The notes: generated by a model not told the origin, from the letters alone. Shown: positions 54,115 through 63,178, counted from the first letter of the stretch. The stretch is 64,000 nt of DNA from Pseudomonas sp. FEN (GCF_904067045.1 NZ_CAJFDC010000036.1:1070001-1134000); one strand, 5' to 3'. Numbers and translations: made by a program.

Positions 54115-54134
54115 CTCATGTACAAAGTAATGAG
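54115..54134. promoter_or_regulatory. Imperfect palindrome upstream of phaI
   Basis: CTCAT-N10-ATGAG (extended: CTCATGTAC / GTAATGAG with one extra base) about 50 bases before phaI in an AT-rich stretch. It is a candidate PhaD operator by position and symmetry only. Confidence 0.3.
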
Positions 54135-54187
54135 AAAAATTAGAATGGGCACCCTAAAGGCCGGCTCGCTGTCACAGCGGTGCTTGT

Positions 54188-54272
54188 TGTGGGAGCGGAG
54201 CTTGCCCACAAAGAGACCCTTGAGGCCGCTACAAGCTTCGCGGCGGTGAGGCGATCCGACACGCCCCCACAA
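54188..54272. repeat. REPIN between phaI and the PHA granule gene
   Basis: TGTGGGAGCGGAGCTTGCCC at 54188 and an inverted degenerate partner GCGATCCGACACGCCCCCAC to 54272, with GCTTCGCGGCGGTGAGGCGA between. Confidence 0.75.
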
Positions 54273-54306
54273 AAGTCCTCCCCCAGCCAGGGCGAGGTGC
54301 CTGTGT

Positions 54307-54582
54307 TCAGACCAGCACCTTGTCCAGCGCCTTTTCGATCTCGGCCTTGATCGTGCCGCTCATGGCCGACATCAACAAACCCAGTTCGACATCGACACGG
54401 ATCGTCTCATCGCCTACATACACCTCGCCCTTGACCCCGGAACGCTTGAGGTTCAGCGTGTCGCCGGACCACTGCGGCTCCAGGCCATACTGCCCGGCCA
54501 GCTTCTGCGCCAACTGGTCGGCCTTCGCGCGCGCGGCGGCCTTGCCCAGGCCGTGGGCGCGTTCAACACTAATACGGGCCAT
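54307..54582 (-). CDS. PHA-system small protein (polyhydroxyalkanoic acid system family)
   Basis: 91-residue cytoplasmic protein of the family named PHA granule regulator/associated: ARISVERAHGLGKAAARAKADQLAQKLAGQYGL, VEL-rich beta strands (IRVDVELGLLM) and a terminal amphipathic helix IKAEIEKALDKVLV. No activity is established. It is kept beside phaI-phaF in Pseudomonas, divergent from ubiE. CAGGAG precedes the ATG at 54582. Confidence 0.88.
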   Translation of the reverse strand: MARISVERAHGLGKAAARAKADQLAQKLAGQYGLEPQWSGDTLNLKRSGVKGEVYVGDETIRVDVELGLLMSAMSGTIKAEIEKALDKVLV

Positions 54583-54678
54583 CGAATACTCCTGCTCTAT
54601 CGGGACTTGCCCGGAGCGTCCTGACCCTGAATGCGTCAAAACGTCCCGGCGGTTGCCTATCTTACATGCACCCTTGCC

Positions 54679-54707
54679 AAGACAAAGCCGGCCACCGGGA
54701 TTAGAAT
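54679..54707 (+). promoter_or_regulatory. Candidate ubiE promoter
   Basis: AAGACA (54679-54684), 17 bases, TAGAAT (54702-54707), 29 bases before ubiE. It may serve the whole ubiE-ubiJ-ubiB run. Confidence 0.5.
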
Positions 54708-54735
54708 GCCCGCATTCTCTTCTGGTGACAGCGAC

Positions 54736-55506
54736 ATGACTGATCAGCGCAAAGGCAGCGATGCCGAACCCACCACGCACTTCGGCTTCAAGAACGTACC
54801 GGAAAGCCAAAAGGCGGAAAAGGTCGCCGAGGTGTTCCACTCCGTGGCCGCCAAGTACGACCTGATGAACGACGTGTTGTCCGGTGGCATGCATCGCCTC
54901 TGGAAGCGCTTCACCATCGAGCTGTCCGGCGTGCGCGTGGGCAACCGGGTGCTGGATATCGCCGGCGGCACCGGCGACCTGGCCCGCAAGTTCTCCCATC
55001 TGGTGGGCCCCACCGGCCAAGTGGTGCTGGCCGACATCAACGCCTCCATGCTCAAGGTCGGTCGCGATCGCCTGCTGGACCTGGGCGTGGCCGGTAACGT
55101 CGAGTTCGTCCAGGCCGACGCGGAGAAACTGCCGTTCCCGGACAACCATTTCGACTGCGTGACCATCGCCTTCGGCCTGCGCAACGTCACCCACAAGGAA
55201 GACGCCCTGCGCTCCATGCTGCGGGTGCTCAAGCCCGGCGGCCGGCTGCTGGTGCTGGAGTTCTCCAAGCCGACCAACGCCCTGATGTCCAAGGTCTACG
55301 ACGCCTACTCGTTCGCCTTCATGCCGCTGGCCGGCAAGCTGATCACCAACGACTCGGAAAGCTATCGTTACCTGGCCGAATCGATCCGCATGCACCCGAA
55401 CCAGGAAACCCTGAAGTCAATGATGGTGGACGCCGGCTTCGACCGCGTGACCTACCACAACATGACCGCGGGCATCGTCGCCCTGCATCGCGGTATCAAG
55501 CCCTGA
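54736..55506 (+). CDS. ubiE: Ubiquinone/menaquinone C-methyltransferase UbiE
   Basis: 256-residue SAM-dependent methyltransferase adding the C-methyl in ubiquinone (and menaquinone) synthesis. Motif I VLDIAGGTGDLARKF, motif post-I VVLADINASML, and the two UbiE signatures YDLMNDVLSGGMHRLWK and RVLKPGGRLLVLEFSKP. ATG at 54736. Its stop shares a base with the ubiJ start (TGATG), so translation is coupled. Confidence 0.98.
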   Translation: MTDQRKGSDAEPTTHFGFKNVPESQKAEKVAEVFHSVAAKYDLMNDVLSGGMHRLWKRFTIELSGVRVGNRVLDIAGGTGDLARKFSHLVGPTGQVVLADINASMLKVGRDRLLDLGVAGNVEFVQADAEKLPFPDNHFDCVTIAFGLRNVTHKEDALRSMLRVLKPGGRLLVLEFSKPTNALMSKVYDAYSFAFMPLAGKLITNDSESYRYLAESIRMHPNQETLKSMMVDAGFDRVTYHNMTAGIVALHRGIKP

Positions 55507-56129
55507 TGCTGCTCAGCGGCCTTCTCGCTGGCGTCGAACAGGGTCTCAACCGTGTGCTGCGTCTTGACGGCACGGCTTTGAGCCGCCTGGGCCAACTGAG
55601 CGGCAAGGTCATCGAAGTCGACTGCGCCAGCCCGGCCCTGAAGCTGTTCATCCTGCCCAGCGACGAAGGCCTGCTACTGGCCGCGCACTGGGCCGCCGAG
55701 GCCGACTGCAGCCTCCGTGCCCCGGCCGCGAGCCTGCTGAACCTGGCCCTGAGCCGCGACAAGAGCGCCGTCCTGCACGGCCCCGAGGTGCAACTGGAAG
55801 GCGACAGCGCGGTGCTGCTGGACCTGGCCGGCGTGCTCCAGGACCTGGAGCTGGACTGGGAGTACGAACTCTCGCGCTGGCTCGGTCCGCTCGCCACCCC
55901 CCTGCTCAGCGGCCACCTGCGCAGCCGCGCCGGGCTGTACCGGCGAGGTTTCGTCAGCCTGAAGCAGAACCTCGCCGACTATCTCAGCGAAGAATCCCGT
56001 ACCCTGGTCGGTACCCACGAGGCCGAAGCCCGCTTCGCCGAACTGGACCAGGTCAAACTCGACCTGGAACGTCTCGAGGCGCGTGTCGAGCGCCTTTCCC
56101 GAACCCTCCAATCCAGCGATAACGCATGA
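55506..56129 (+). CDS. ubiJ: Ubiquinone biosynthesis accessory factor UbiJ
   Basis: 207-residue SCP2-like lipid-binding protein that scaffolds the Ubi metabolon in the cytoplasm. SCP2 domain about residues 15-130 (hydrophobic pocket strands LILP, LLAAHW), then a helical C-terminal coil (FAELDQVKLDLERLEARVERL). Sandwiched between ubiE and ubiB with overlaps on both sides, the invariant gammaproteobacterial order. Confidence 0.93.
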   Translation: MLLSGLLAGVEQGLNRVLRLDGTALSRLGQLSGKVIEVDCASPALKLFILPSDEGLLLAAHWAAEADCSLRAPAASLLNLALSRDKSAVLHGPEVQLEGDSAVLLDLAGVLQDLELDWEYELSRWLGPLATPLLSGHLRSRAGLYRRGFVSLKQNLADYLSEESRTLVGTHEAEARFAELDQVKLDLERLEARVERLSRTLQSSDNA

Positions 56130-57727
56130 AGCTGCTTGCCGTCCGCCGTCTGTTGCGCATCCAGCGCGTCGTGATCCGTTACCGTCTCGATGACCTGCTG
56201 TTCGAGTTACCTCTGCCCTGGTTCCTCCTGGCGCTGCGCTTTGCCCTGCCCTGGCGCTGGTTTCCACGCAGAACCCTGGATCTGAGCCGAGGGACGCGCC
56301 TGCGCCTGGCCTTGCAGGACCTGGGACCGATCTTCATCAAGTTCGGCCAGATCCTCTCCACCCGCCGCGACCTGTTGCCCGAGGACATCGCCGACGAGTT
56401 GATGCTGTTGCAGGACCGCGTGCCGCCGTTCGACTCGCAGACCGCGGTCAAACTGATCGAGGCGCAACTGGGCAAGAAGATCGGCGAGGTCTTCAGCCGC
56501 TTCGATATCGAGCCGCTGGCCTCGGCCTCGGTGGCCCAGGTCCACGCCGCCCAGCTCAAGAGTGGCGAAGAGGTGGTGGTGAAAGTCATCCGCCCCGGCC
56601 TCAAGCCGATCATCGCCCAGGACCTGGCCTGGCTGTTCCTCCTCGCCCGGGCCGCCGAGCGGGTCTCGGCCGATGCCCGCCTGCTGCACCCGGTGGATGT
56701 GGTCAGCGACTACGAAAAGACCATCTACGACGAACTCGACCTGCTGCGCGAAGCGGCCAACGCCAGTCAGCTGCGGCGCAACTTCGAAGGCTCGGAGATG
56801 ATGTACGTGCCCCAGGTCTACTGGGACTGGTGCCGGCCGAAAGTGCTGGTGATGGAGCGTATCTACGGCATCCAGGTCACGGATCTGGCGACCCTGGCCG
56901 ACCAGCGCACCGACATGAAGATGCTCGCCGAGCGCGGCGTGGAAATCTTCTTCACCCAGGTGTTCCGCGACAGCTTCTTCCACGCCGACATGCACCCCGG
57001 CAACATCTTCGTCAGCACCGTCAACCCGTGGAGCCCGAAGTACATCGCCATCGACTGCGGGATCGTCGGCAGCCTGACCCCGGAAGACCAGGACTACCTG
57101 GCCCGCAACCTGTTCGCCTTCTTCAAGCGTGACTACCGCCGCGTTGCCCAACTGCACATCGATTCCGGCTGGGTACCGGCACACACCAAGCTCAACGAGT
57201 TCGAGGCGGCGATCCGCACCGTGTGCGAGCCGATCTTTGAAAAGCCGCTCAAGGACATCTCTTTCGGCCAGGTGCTGATGCGCCTGTTCCAGACCGCGCG
57301 GCGCTTCAATATGGAAGTCCAGCCGCAACTGGTGCTGCTGCAGAAAACCCTGCTCAACATCGAAGGGCTGGGCCGCCAGTTGTACCCGGAGCTGGACCTG
57401 TGGAGCACCGCCCAGCCGTTCCTCGAACGCTGGATGCGCGAGCGCGTCAGCCCGAAAACCCTGCTCGGCAACCTGCAGGGCCAGATCGAGCAACTGCCGC
57501 ACCTGGCCAGCATGACCCGCGACCTGCTCGAGCGCATGGCCCAGCCCCAAGCCAATCCCGAGCCGAAAGAACACCGGAGCAAGGACGACTGGCTGCTGCG
57601 CCTGCTCGGCACCCTGCACCTGAGCGGCGGTGCGCTACTCGCCGTCGGCGGGCCGTTGCATGATCTGGGACAATGGCCGGCGGGTATCATGGCGGCCATA
57701 GGGGTGTATCTGATCGTGCGCCGATAG
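56126..57727 (+). CDS. ubiB: Ubiquinone biosynthesis ATPase UbiB
   Basis: 533-residue membrane-associated atypical kinase-like ATPase (ADCK/UbiB family) needed for ubiquinone synthesis. KxGQ motif in FIKFGQILSTRRDLLP, Ala-rich loop ASASVAQVHAAQL, invariant Lys in VVVKVIRPGL, catalytic-loop HADMHPGNIFV and metal Asp in AIDCGIVG. Two C-terminal hydrophobic helices (LSGGALLAVGGPL; IMAAIGVYLIV) anchor it. Start overlaps the ubiJ stop by 4 bases. Length typical. Confidence 0.97.
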   Translation: MKLLAVRRLLRIQRVVIRYRLDDLLFELPLPWFLLALRFALPWRWFPRRTLDLSRGTRLRLALQDLGPIFIKFGQILSTRRDLLPEDIADELMLLQDRVPPFDSQTAVKLIEAQLGKKIGEVFSRFDIEPLASASVAQVHAAQLKSGEEVVVKVIRPGLKPIIAQDLAWLFLLARAAERVSADARLLHPVDVVSDYEKTIYDELDLLREAANASQLRRNFEGSEMMYVPQVYWDWCRPKVLVMERIYGIQVTDLATLADQRTDMKMLAERGVEIFFTQVFRDSFFHADMHPGNIFVSTVNPWSPKYIAIDCGIVGSLTPEDQDYLARNLFAFFKRDYRRVAQLHIDSGWVPAHTKLNEFEAAIRTVCEPIFEKPLKDISFGQVLMRLFQTARRFNMEVQPQLVLLQKTLLNIEGLGRQLYPELDLWSTAQPFLERWMRERVSPKTLLGNLQGQIEQLPHLASMTRDLLERMAQPQANPEPKEHRSKDDWLLRLLGTLHLSGGALLAVGGPLHDLGQWPAGIMAAIGVYLIVRR

Positions 57728-57807
57728 CCAGTCAGGCCCTGGGCTGGCACACTGTTCATTCGCCGAGGCACCACCACGCAGGTGGTGTCCGGTTGTCGGA
57801 GTCGAAG

Positions 57808-58200
57808 ATGAAAGACTGGCTGGACGAGATCAAATGGGACAGCGACGGCCTGGTACCGGCCATCGCCCAGGATCACAAGACCGGGCGCATACTGATGATG
57901 GCCTGGATGAACCGCGAGGCGCTGCAACTGACCGCCGCCGAGAACCGCGCCATTTACTGGTCACGCTCGCGTGGCAAGCTGTGGCGCAAGGGCGAAGAGT
58001 CCGGCCACGTGCAGCACCTGCACGAAATGCGCCTGGACTGCGACGCCGACGTGATCATCCTGATGGTCGAGCAGGTCGGCGACATCGCCTGCCACACCGG
58101 CCGCCACAGCTGCTTCTACCGCGTGTATGAAAACGGCGGCTGGAAGATCGTCGATCCGGTCCTCAAGGACCCGCACAGCATCTATGCAGCAGGACACTGA
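57808..58200 (+). CDS. hisI: Phosphoribosyl-AMP cyclohydrolase
   Basis: 130-residue zinc enzyme, third step of histidine synthesis. Zinc and Mg ligands: LDCDADVIIL (Asp-x-Asp-x-Asp type), ACHTGRHSCFYR; substrate strand VLMMAWMNREAL-like ILMMAWMNREALQLT and SRGKLWRKGEESGH. Stand-alone form without HisE fusion; hisE follows after 2 bases. ATG at 57808. Confidence 0.97.
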   Translation: MKDWLDEIKWDSDGLVPAIAQDHKTGRILMMAWMNREALQLTAAENRAIYWSRSRGKLWRKGEESGHVQHLHEMRLDCDADVIILMVEQVGDIACHTGRHSCFYRVYENGGWKIVDPVLKDPHSIYAAGH

Positions 58201-58202
58201 AC

Positions 58203-58535
58203 ATGACTGACACCCTGACCCGCCTGGCCCAGGTGCTCGAGGAGCGCAAAGGCGCCGATGCCGACAGCTCCTACGTCGCCAGCCTGTATCACAAGGGCCT
58301 GAACAAGATTCTGGAAAAAGTCGGCGAAGAGTCGGTCGAGACTATTATTGCTGCAAAGGACGCCGCGATCAGCGGCGACTGCAGCGACCTGATCTACGAA
58401 ACCGCCGATTTGTGGTTCCACAGTATGGTCATGCTCGCCCAACTGGGGCAGCATCCGCAGGCCGTGCTGGACGAACTGGATCGCCGCTTCGGCCTGTCCG
58501 GACACGTCGAGAAAGCCTCGCGCCCGTCCGCCTAA
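58203..58535 (+). CDS. hisE: Phosphoribosyl-ATP pyrophosphatase
   Basis: 110-residue all-alpha NTP pyrophosphohydrolase (MazG-like), second step of histidine synthesis. Conserved SSYVASLYHKGLNKILEKV, GEESVETIIAAK (Mg-binding EExxE) and SDLIYETADLWFHSMVML (ExxD). Operon with hisI; tatABC follows. Confidence 0.97.
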   Translation: MTDTLTRLAQVLEERKGADADSSYVASLYHKGLNKILEKVGEESVETIIAAKDAAISGDCSDLIYETADLWFHSMVMLAQLGQHPQAVLDELDRRFGLSGHVEKASRPSA

Positions 58536-58558
58536 CAACTTTCGAGAGGAGCAGCATC

Positions 58559-58837
58559 ATGGGCATTTTTGACTGGAAACACTGGATCGTCATCCTGGTC
58601 GTCGTCGTGCTGGTGTTCGGCACCAAGAAGCTGAAGAACCTCGGCACCGACGTCGGCGAATCGATCAAGGGCTTTCGCAAGGCCATGAACGACGAAGAAA
58701 AGACCGCCGAGCCAACGACCCCGCCCGTCGCGCAACCGGCCCCACCGGTGCAGCCGCAGGCCAGCGCCCAGCAGAACACGCCGCACACCATCGACGTGCA
58801 GGCGCAGAAAGTCGAAGAGCCCCGCAACAACTCTTGA
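58559..58837 (+). CDS. tatA: Twin-arginine translocase subunit TatA
   Basis: 92-residue pore-forming subunit of the Tat folded-protein exporter. N-terminal span (HWIVILVVVVLVFG), hinge FGTKKLKNLG, amphipathic helix DVGESIKGFRKAMND and a polar Pro/Gln-rich tail. AGAGGAG precedes ATG 58559. First of tatABC. Confidence 0.96.
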   Translation: MGIFDWKHWIVILVVVVLVFGTKKLKNLGTDVGESIKGFRKAMNDEEKTAEPTTPPVAQPAPPVQPQASAQQNTPHTIDVQAQKVEEPRNNS

Positions 58838-58847
58838 GTACTGACCC

Positions 58848-59309
58848 ATGTTCGGTATCAGCTTCAGTGAACTGCTGCTCGTGGGCCTGGTGGCCCTGCT
58901 GGTGCTCGGCCCCGAGCGCCTGCCCCATGCCGCGCGTACCGCCGGCCTGTGGGTCGGTCGGTTGAAGCGCAGCTTCAACGCGATCAAGCAGGAAGTGGAA
59001 CGCGAGATCGGCGCCGACGAAATCCGTCGGCAGTTGCACAACGAGCACATCCTGTCCCTGGAACAGGAGGCCCGCAAGATGCTCTCGCCCACACCGCCGA
59101 GCACACCCGCCGAGCCGCTGGTGGAACAGACGCTCCACGCCGTCCCGCCGCTGTCGGCAGAAATCCCGCCAACGCCGCTGACCGCCACCGAGTCGGTACC
59201 GGTAGCCGGCGCCGTGGAAGCGGCACCGCACCTGACAGAACCCGCAAGCGCGCCGCCCATCGGCACGCCTGCGCCTCATGACCCTACTTTGCCGCCGCGA
59301 GCCCCATGA
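58848..59309 (+). CDS. tatB: Twin-arginine translocase subunit TatB
   Basis: 153-residue receptor-complex subunit: short periplasmic MFGISFSE, span ELLLVGLVALLVLGPERLP with the TatB Glu, then a long amphipathic helix (AARTAGLWVGRLKRSFNAI) and Pro-rich tail. Its stop overlaps the tatC start. Confidence 0.95.
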   Translation: MFGISFSELLLVGLVALLVLGPERLPHAARTAGLWVGRLKRSFNAIKQEVEREIGADEIRRQLHNEHILSLEQEARKMLSPTPPSTPAEPLVEQTLHAVPPLSAEIPPTPLTATESVPVAGAVEAAPHLTEPASAPPIGTPAPHDPTLPPRAP

Positions 59310-60088
59310 GCGATATTCCGGAAAACGACCAGCACATGCCGCTGGTTTCGCACCTCACCGAGTTGCGCACCCGCCTGCTGCGCTGTGTCGCGGCGATCTT
59401 CCTGATCTTCGCCGGGCTGTTCGCCTTCACCCAGCAGATCTACACCTTCGTCTCCATCCCGCTGCGCCAGTACCTGCCGGTGGGGGCAACGATGATCGCC
59501 ACCGACGTCTCGTCGCCGTTCCTGACACCGCTCAAGCTGACCATGATGGTCTCGCTGTTCCTGGCCATCCCGGTGATCCTGCACCAGATCTGGGGCTTTA
59601 TCGCCCCGGGCCTGTACAAGCATGAAAAACGCATCGCCGTGCCGTTGCTGGTATCGAGCATCGTGCTGTTCTACACCGGCATGGCCTTCGCCTACTTCCT
59701 GGTGTTCCCACTGATCTTCAAGTTCTTCGCCGCCGCGACTCCGGCCGGCGTGGAAATGATGACCGACATCACCAGCTACCTCGACTTCGTGATGACGCTG
59801 TTCTTCGCCTTCGGCGTGGCCTTCGAAATTCCCGTGGCCGTGGTGCTGCTGGTATGGATCGGCGTGGTCGACATCAAGTACCTGAAGAAAGTCCGCCCTT
59901 ACGTGGTCATCGGCTGCTTCGTGGTCGGCATGATCCTGACGCCGCCTGATGTGTTCTCCCAGACCCTGCTGGCCGTGCCGATGTGGCTGCTGTTCGAGAT
60001 CGGCATCCTGTTCGGTGGCCTGGTCCGCAAACGCGGCGACGAAGAGCCCGCCGACAGTGACGCCCAGCCGCCAGCCCCGCTGACGTGA
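59306..60088 (+). CDS. tatC: Twin-arginine translocase subunit TatC
   Basis: 260-residue six-span core of the Tat receptor that binds the RR signal peptide. Opening HMPLVSHLTELRTRLLR contains the conserved HLxELRxR; FAYFLVFPLIFKFF and YLDFVMTLFFAFGVAFEIPV are typical spans with the essential FE. Overlaps tatB (ATGA) and rsmE (GTGA). Confidence 0.97.
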   Translation: MSDIPENDQHMPLVSHLTELRTRLLRCVAAIFLIFAGLFAFTQQIYTFVSIPLRQYLPVGATMIATDVSSPFLTPLKLTMMVSLFLAIPVILHQIWGFIAPGLYKHEKRIAVPLLVSSIVLFYTGMAFAYFLVFPLIFKFFAAATPAGVEMMTDITSYLDFVMTLFFAFGVAFEIPVAVVLLVWIGVVDIKYLKKVRPYVVIGCFVVGMILTPPDVFSQTLLAVPMWLLFEIGILFGGLVRKRGDEEPADSDAQPPAPLT

Positions 60089-60792
60089 ACCTGCTGCTGC
60101 TGGAGGAGGCCGATTTTATCGCTGCCGACCTCGTTGTGCTGCGCGACCGGCGCCTGACCCATATGCAGGAAGTCCATCGCCTGGCGGTGGGTGACAGCTT
60201 GCGAGTCGGGCGTATCGGCGGCCTGATGGGCAGCGCCGAGGTGCTGCGCCTGGACGCCAGCGAGGCCGAGCTGCGGGTCAGCCTGGATCGAGCACCGCCG
60301 GCAAAACTGCCGCTGACCCTGATACTGGCCCTGCCACGCCCGAAAATGCTTCGGCGGGTGTTCCAGACCGTCGCCACCCTGGGCGTGCCCAAGGTGGTAC
60401 TGGTGAACAGCTACCGTGTGGAAAAGAGCTTCTGGCAGACACCGTTCCTGGAGCCCGGGGCGATTCGCGAGCAACTGATCCTCGGACTGGAGCAGACCCG
60501 CGACACCGTGCTGCCGGAGATCCTCATCGAGAAACGCTTCAAGCCCTTCGTCGAAGACCGTCTGCCGGCCATCGGCGCGGGCACCCTCGGCCTGGTTGGC
60601 CATCCCGGCGACTACCCACCCTGCCCGCGCGGCCTGGACGAGCCGGTGACCCTGGCCATCGGCCCGGAAGGCGGCTGGATTCCCTATGAGATCGACCTGC
60701 TGGGCAAGGCCGGACTGCAACCGGTACAGCTCGGCGAACGCATCCTGCGGGTCGAGACCGCTGTAACCGCGCTGCTCGCCCGGCTGTTCTGA
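60085..60792 (+). CDS. rsmE: 16S rRNA (uracil1498-N3)-methyltransferase RsmE
   Basis: 235-residue SPOUT-class methyltransferase acting on the 30S subunit. N-terminal PUA-like domain (RLTHMQEVHRLAVGD), then the knotted domain with LALPRPKMLRRVFQT, AIGPEGGWIPYEID (SAM loop) and LGERILRVETAVTALL. GTG start overlaps the tatC stop by 4 bases, so it belongs to the tat transcript. Confidence 0.95.
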   Translation: MNLLLLEEADFIAADLVVLRDRRLTHMQEVHRLAVGDSLRVGRIGGLMGSAEVLRLDASEAELRVSLDRAPPAKLPLTLILALPRPKMLRRVFQTVATLGVPKVVLVNSYRVEKSFWQTPFLEPGAIREQLILGLEQTRDTVLPEILIEKRFKPFVEDRLPAIGAGTLGLVGHPGDYPPCPRGLDEPVTLAIGPEGGWIPYEIDLLGKAGLQPVQLGERILRVETAVTALLARLF

Positions 60793-61126
60793 TCCACCGG
60801 CACCATGCTAATGGTGTCCCCGCCGCAACCTCTCGACTTGCCCACTCACTCAAGCCTGAGCGCATACCTTGTGGGAGCAGGGCTTGTCGGATCGCCGCAC
60901 CGCCGCGAAGCTTTTAGCGACCTCGCGGGCCTATTCGCGGGCAAGCTCCGCTCCCACAGGTACCGTGTTCGACCTTAACTGGCCGACAGCCAAAACCTTC
61001 AACCTTAAGAGAGCTTTCCCACAGCCCATTCAGGTCGCATCTCCCGCGTCCAAGCCGATGACAGAACATGCCCCACGCACCTGCGCGTGAGGGTCATGGA
61101 CTCATCTGCTGGACAGGAGATTCACC
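60793..61126. other. rsmE-chemoreceptor spacer
   Basis: 334 bases with a REPIN (60867-60960). The remaining 165 bases should hold the chemoreceptor promoter; no convincing sigma-28 or sigma-70 match is seen. Confidence 0.6.
60867..60960. repeat. REPIN after rsmE
   Basis: ACCTTGTGGGAGCAGGGCTT at 60867 and inverse GGGCAAGCTCCGCTCCCACA ending at 60960; centre contains GCGAAGCTTTTAGCGACCTC. Confidence 0.85.
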
Positions 61127-63070
61127 ATGTTCAATTGGCTCACCCGCGCGCTGCGCGACCGCAGTATCCGCTTCAAACTGGCCCTGGGCTTTGGCCTCGT
61201 ATTGCTCTTGACCCTGGGACTCACCCTCGCTGGTTGGCACGCCCTGGGCACCACGATAGAGCGTTCGCAAACGCTTTCGAGCATCGCCCGGCTGAGCCGG
61301 CTCACCAGCGACATGCGCGCCGACCGTATCACTTTCCGGGTGTTGAACGATCCCCAGAGTCGTACCCGGATCAGCCGGCAATTGGCGACCATCGAGAAGC
61401 TGCTGGCGCTGCTCCCGCCGCGTCTGCCGGAGCCGGGCGACCGCCAGATCCTGAGCGACCAGCAGCAGGCGGCCGAGGGTTTCCGGAGCGCTCTCAACGA
61501 TCTCGATGAAAGCCTTCGAGAACGCGAGCGCGCCCGCAAGAGGATGAGCGCCAGCGTGAGCCAGGCCAGCCAAGCGGTGGCTCGCTTCGAAGCCCATCAA
61601 CTGCGTGAAGCGAGCAAGAGCCCCCATGACCTGCAGTGGCAAGCCCCGCTCAAACGGATCGAAGAACTACGCCAGCTGACCCACGACACCCACGTCAGCA
61701 TCCTCACGCCGGCCTATCTGTTCGATTCACTGCACGCTTATTCAGAGCAGGGGCTGAAGGCAATCGATCGTCTTGGGCAGCTCGAAACACAAGTGACGCC
61801 ATTGACACCGTCCCTGGCCGACGACCACAAGCGCATGCAGATGGAGCTGCGTCACTACCGCGACGCGCTCCAGCGGTTCAAGGATGCACAATTGCTCACC
61901 GAGACCGCTCATAACCTCATGGAGGACTTGGGCAACAAGCTACTGGCCGGCAACGAAGAACTGAGCCGTAACCAGACTCAGAAGCGTGATCGTCAGGCGC
62001 AGGCGGCCAAATGGATGCTGGCGAAAATAGCCCTGCTGGCCTGGCTGATCGCCATTCTGGCCGCCTGGAGCCTCAGTCGCCAATTGCTGATCCCGCTCTC
62101 GCGCAGCCTGAAGCTGGCCCGGCACATTGCCGCGGGCGACCTGAGCCGCGATGTGGCGGTCGACCGCCACGACGAGCTCGGTCAGTTGCAGCAGGCCATG
62201 CGCGGCATGACCCTGGGTCTGCGGGAACTGATCCGTGGTATTGGCACCAGCGCCTCCCGCGTGGCGAACGCCGCCGAGCACCTGTCGAGCAGTACCGAAC
62301 AGACCGATGCCAGCGTCAGCAGCCAGTACGCCGCCACCGAGCAAGTGGCGGCAGCCATGAAACAGATGACCGCCAGCGTGCTGGAGGTTGCCCGTCACGC
62401 CGAAACCGCTTCCATGGCCGCCACCCAGGCCGACCGACAGGCCCGCGAAGGCGACGGTGCGGTCGCCGACGCCATCGAGCAGATCGAACAGCTCGAGCAA
62501 CAAATGCAGCTCTGCTCCCAGGCCATGGACGGGCTCCAGCACGAAAGCGAACGGATCGGCAGCGTGCTCGATGTCATCCAGTCGGTGTCCCAGCAAACCA
62601 ACCTGCTGGCCCTCAATGCCGCCATCGAGGCGGCCAGGGCCGGCGAGGCAGGCAGTGGCTTTGCCGTGGTCGCCGATGAGGTCCGCAGCCTGGCACAGCG
62701 TACCCAGGACTCGGCACAAGAGATCAAGGAACTGATCACGGCGTTGCAAGGCGGTACCCGGCAAGTCGCCGGCATGCTCGACAACAGCCACAAACTGACT
62801 CGCAACAGCGTCGAGTCAAGCCGCCACAGCGGCGGCAAGCTGGAAGCCATCAGCCGCAGCGTGTCGCAAATCCTCGGGATGAACGAACAGATTGCCGCGG
62901 CTGGCGAAGAACAGAGCGTCGTTGCCGAGCAGATCAGCCGCAGCGTGCTGCACGTGCGCGACATGTCGCGGCAGACCGCCAACGCCTGCGACGCGACCAC
63001 CGCGGCCAATCAGCAACTGCGCCAGCTGGGAGAACAACTGCAGCGTCTGGTGGAGCGCTTCAAGGTCTGA
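61127..63070 (+). CDS. Methyl-accepting chemotaxis protein with helical periplasmic sensor
   Basis: 647-residue chemoreceptor. First span at about 17-39 (LALGFGLVLLLTLGLTLAGW), an all-helical periplasmic domain of about 265 residues with HBM-like (helical bimodular) character, second span about 303-322 (IALLAWLIAILAAWSLS), a HAMP domain (PLSRSLKLARHIAAGDLSRD) and the signalling domain with hairpin tip QQTNLLALNAAIEAARAGE (near 507-525). No CheR-binding pentapeptide at the end. In P. aeruginosa the gene at this place encodes McpK, a 2-oxoglutarate receptor with an HBM domain; the same ligand is plausible but unproven here. Confidence 0.92.
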   Translation: MFNWLTRALRDRSIRFKLALGFGLVLLLTLGLTLAGWHALGTTIERSQTLSSIARLSRLTSDMRADRITFRVLNDPQSRTRISRQLATIEKLLALLPPRLPEPGDRQILSDQQQAAEGFRSALNDLDESLRERERARKRMSASVSQASQAVARFEAHQLREASKSPHDLQWQAPLKRIEELRQLTHDTHVSILTPAYLFDSLHAYSEQGLKAIDRLGQLETQVTPLTPSLADDHKRMQMELRHYRDALQRFKDAQLLTETAHNLMEDLGNKLLAGNEELSRNQTQKRDRQAQAAKWMLAKIALLAWLIAILAAWSLSRQLLIPLSRSLKLARHIAAGDLSRDVAVDRHDELGQLQQAMRGMTLGLRELIRGIGTSASRVANAAEHLSSSTEQTDASVSSQYAATEQVAAAMKQMTASVLEVARHAETASMAATQADRQAREGDGAVADAIEQIEQLEQQMQLCSQAMDGLQHESERIGSVLDVIQSVSQQTNLLALNAAIEAARAGEAGSGFAVVADEVRSLAQRTQDSAQEIKELITALQGGTRQVAGMLDNSHKLTRNSVESSRHSGGKLEAISRSVSQILGMNEQIAAAGEEQSVVAEQISRSVLHVRDMSRQTANACDATTAANQQLRQLGEQLQRLVERFKV

Positions 63071-63145
63071 ACGCCCCCTGCAGGAGCGCTGGTTGACACT
63101 CGATTGCCTGCGCTGGAACCCTTGAGCCTTGCATCACCCATCTGG

Positions 63146-63178
63146 GCGTCATCGCCAGCAAGTTGGTTCCTACAAGGG
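63146..63178. repeat. Degenerate half REP
   Basis: GCGTCATCGCCAGCAAGTTG then GTTCCTACAAGG, a drifted single REP of the same class as the right end of 1647-1787, between the convergent chemoreceptor and binding-protein genes. Confidence 0.5.

Noticed and set aside
61025..61060. Sigma-28-like GCCGATGA box before the chemoreceptor gene
   Set aside because: The matching TAAA-type -35 is absent at the needed distance.
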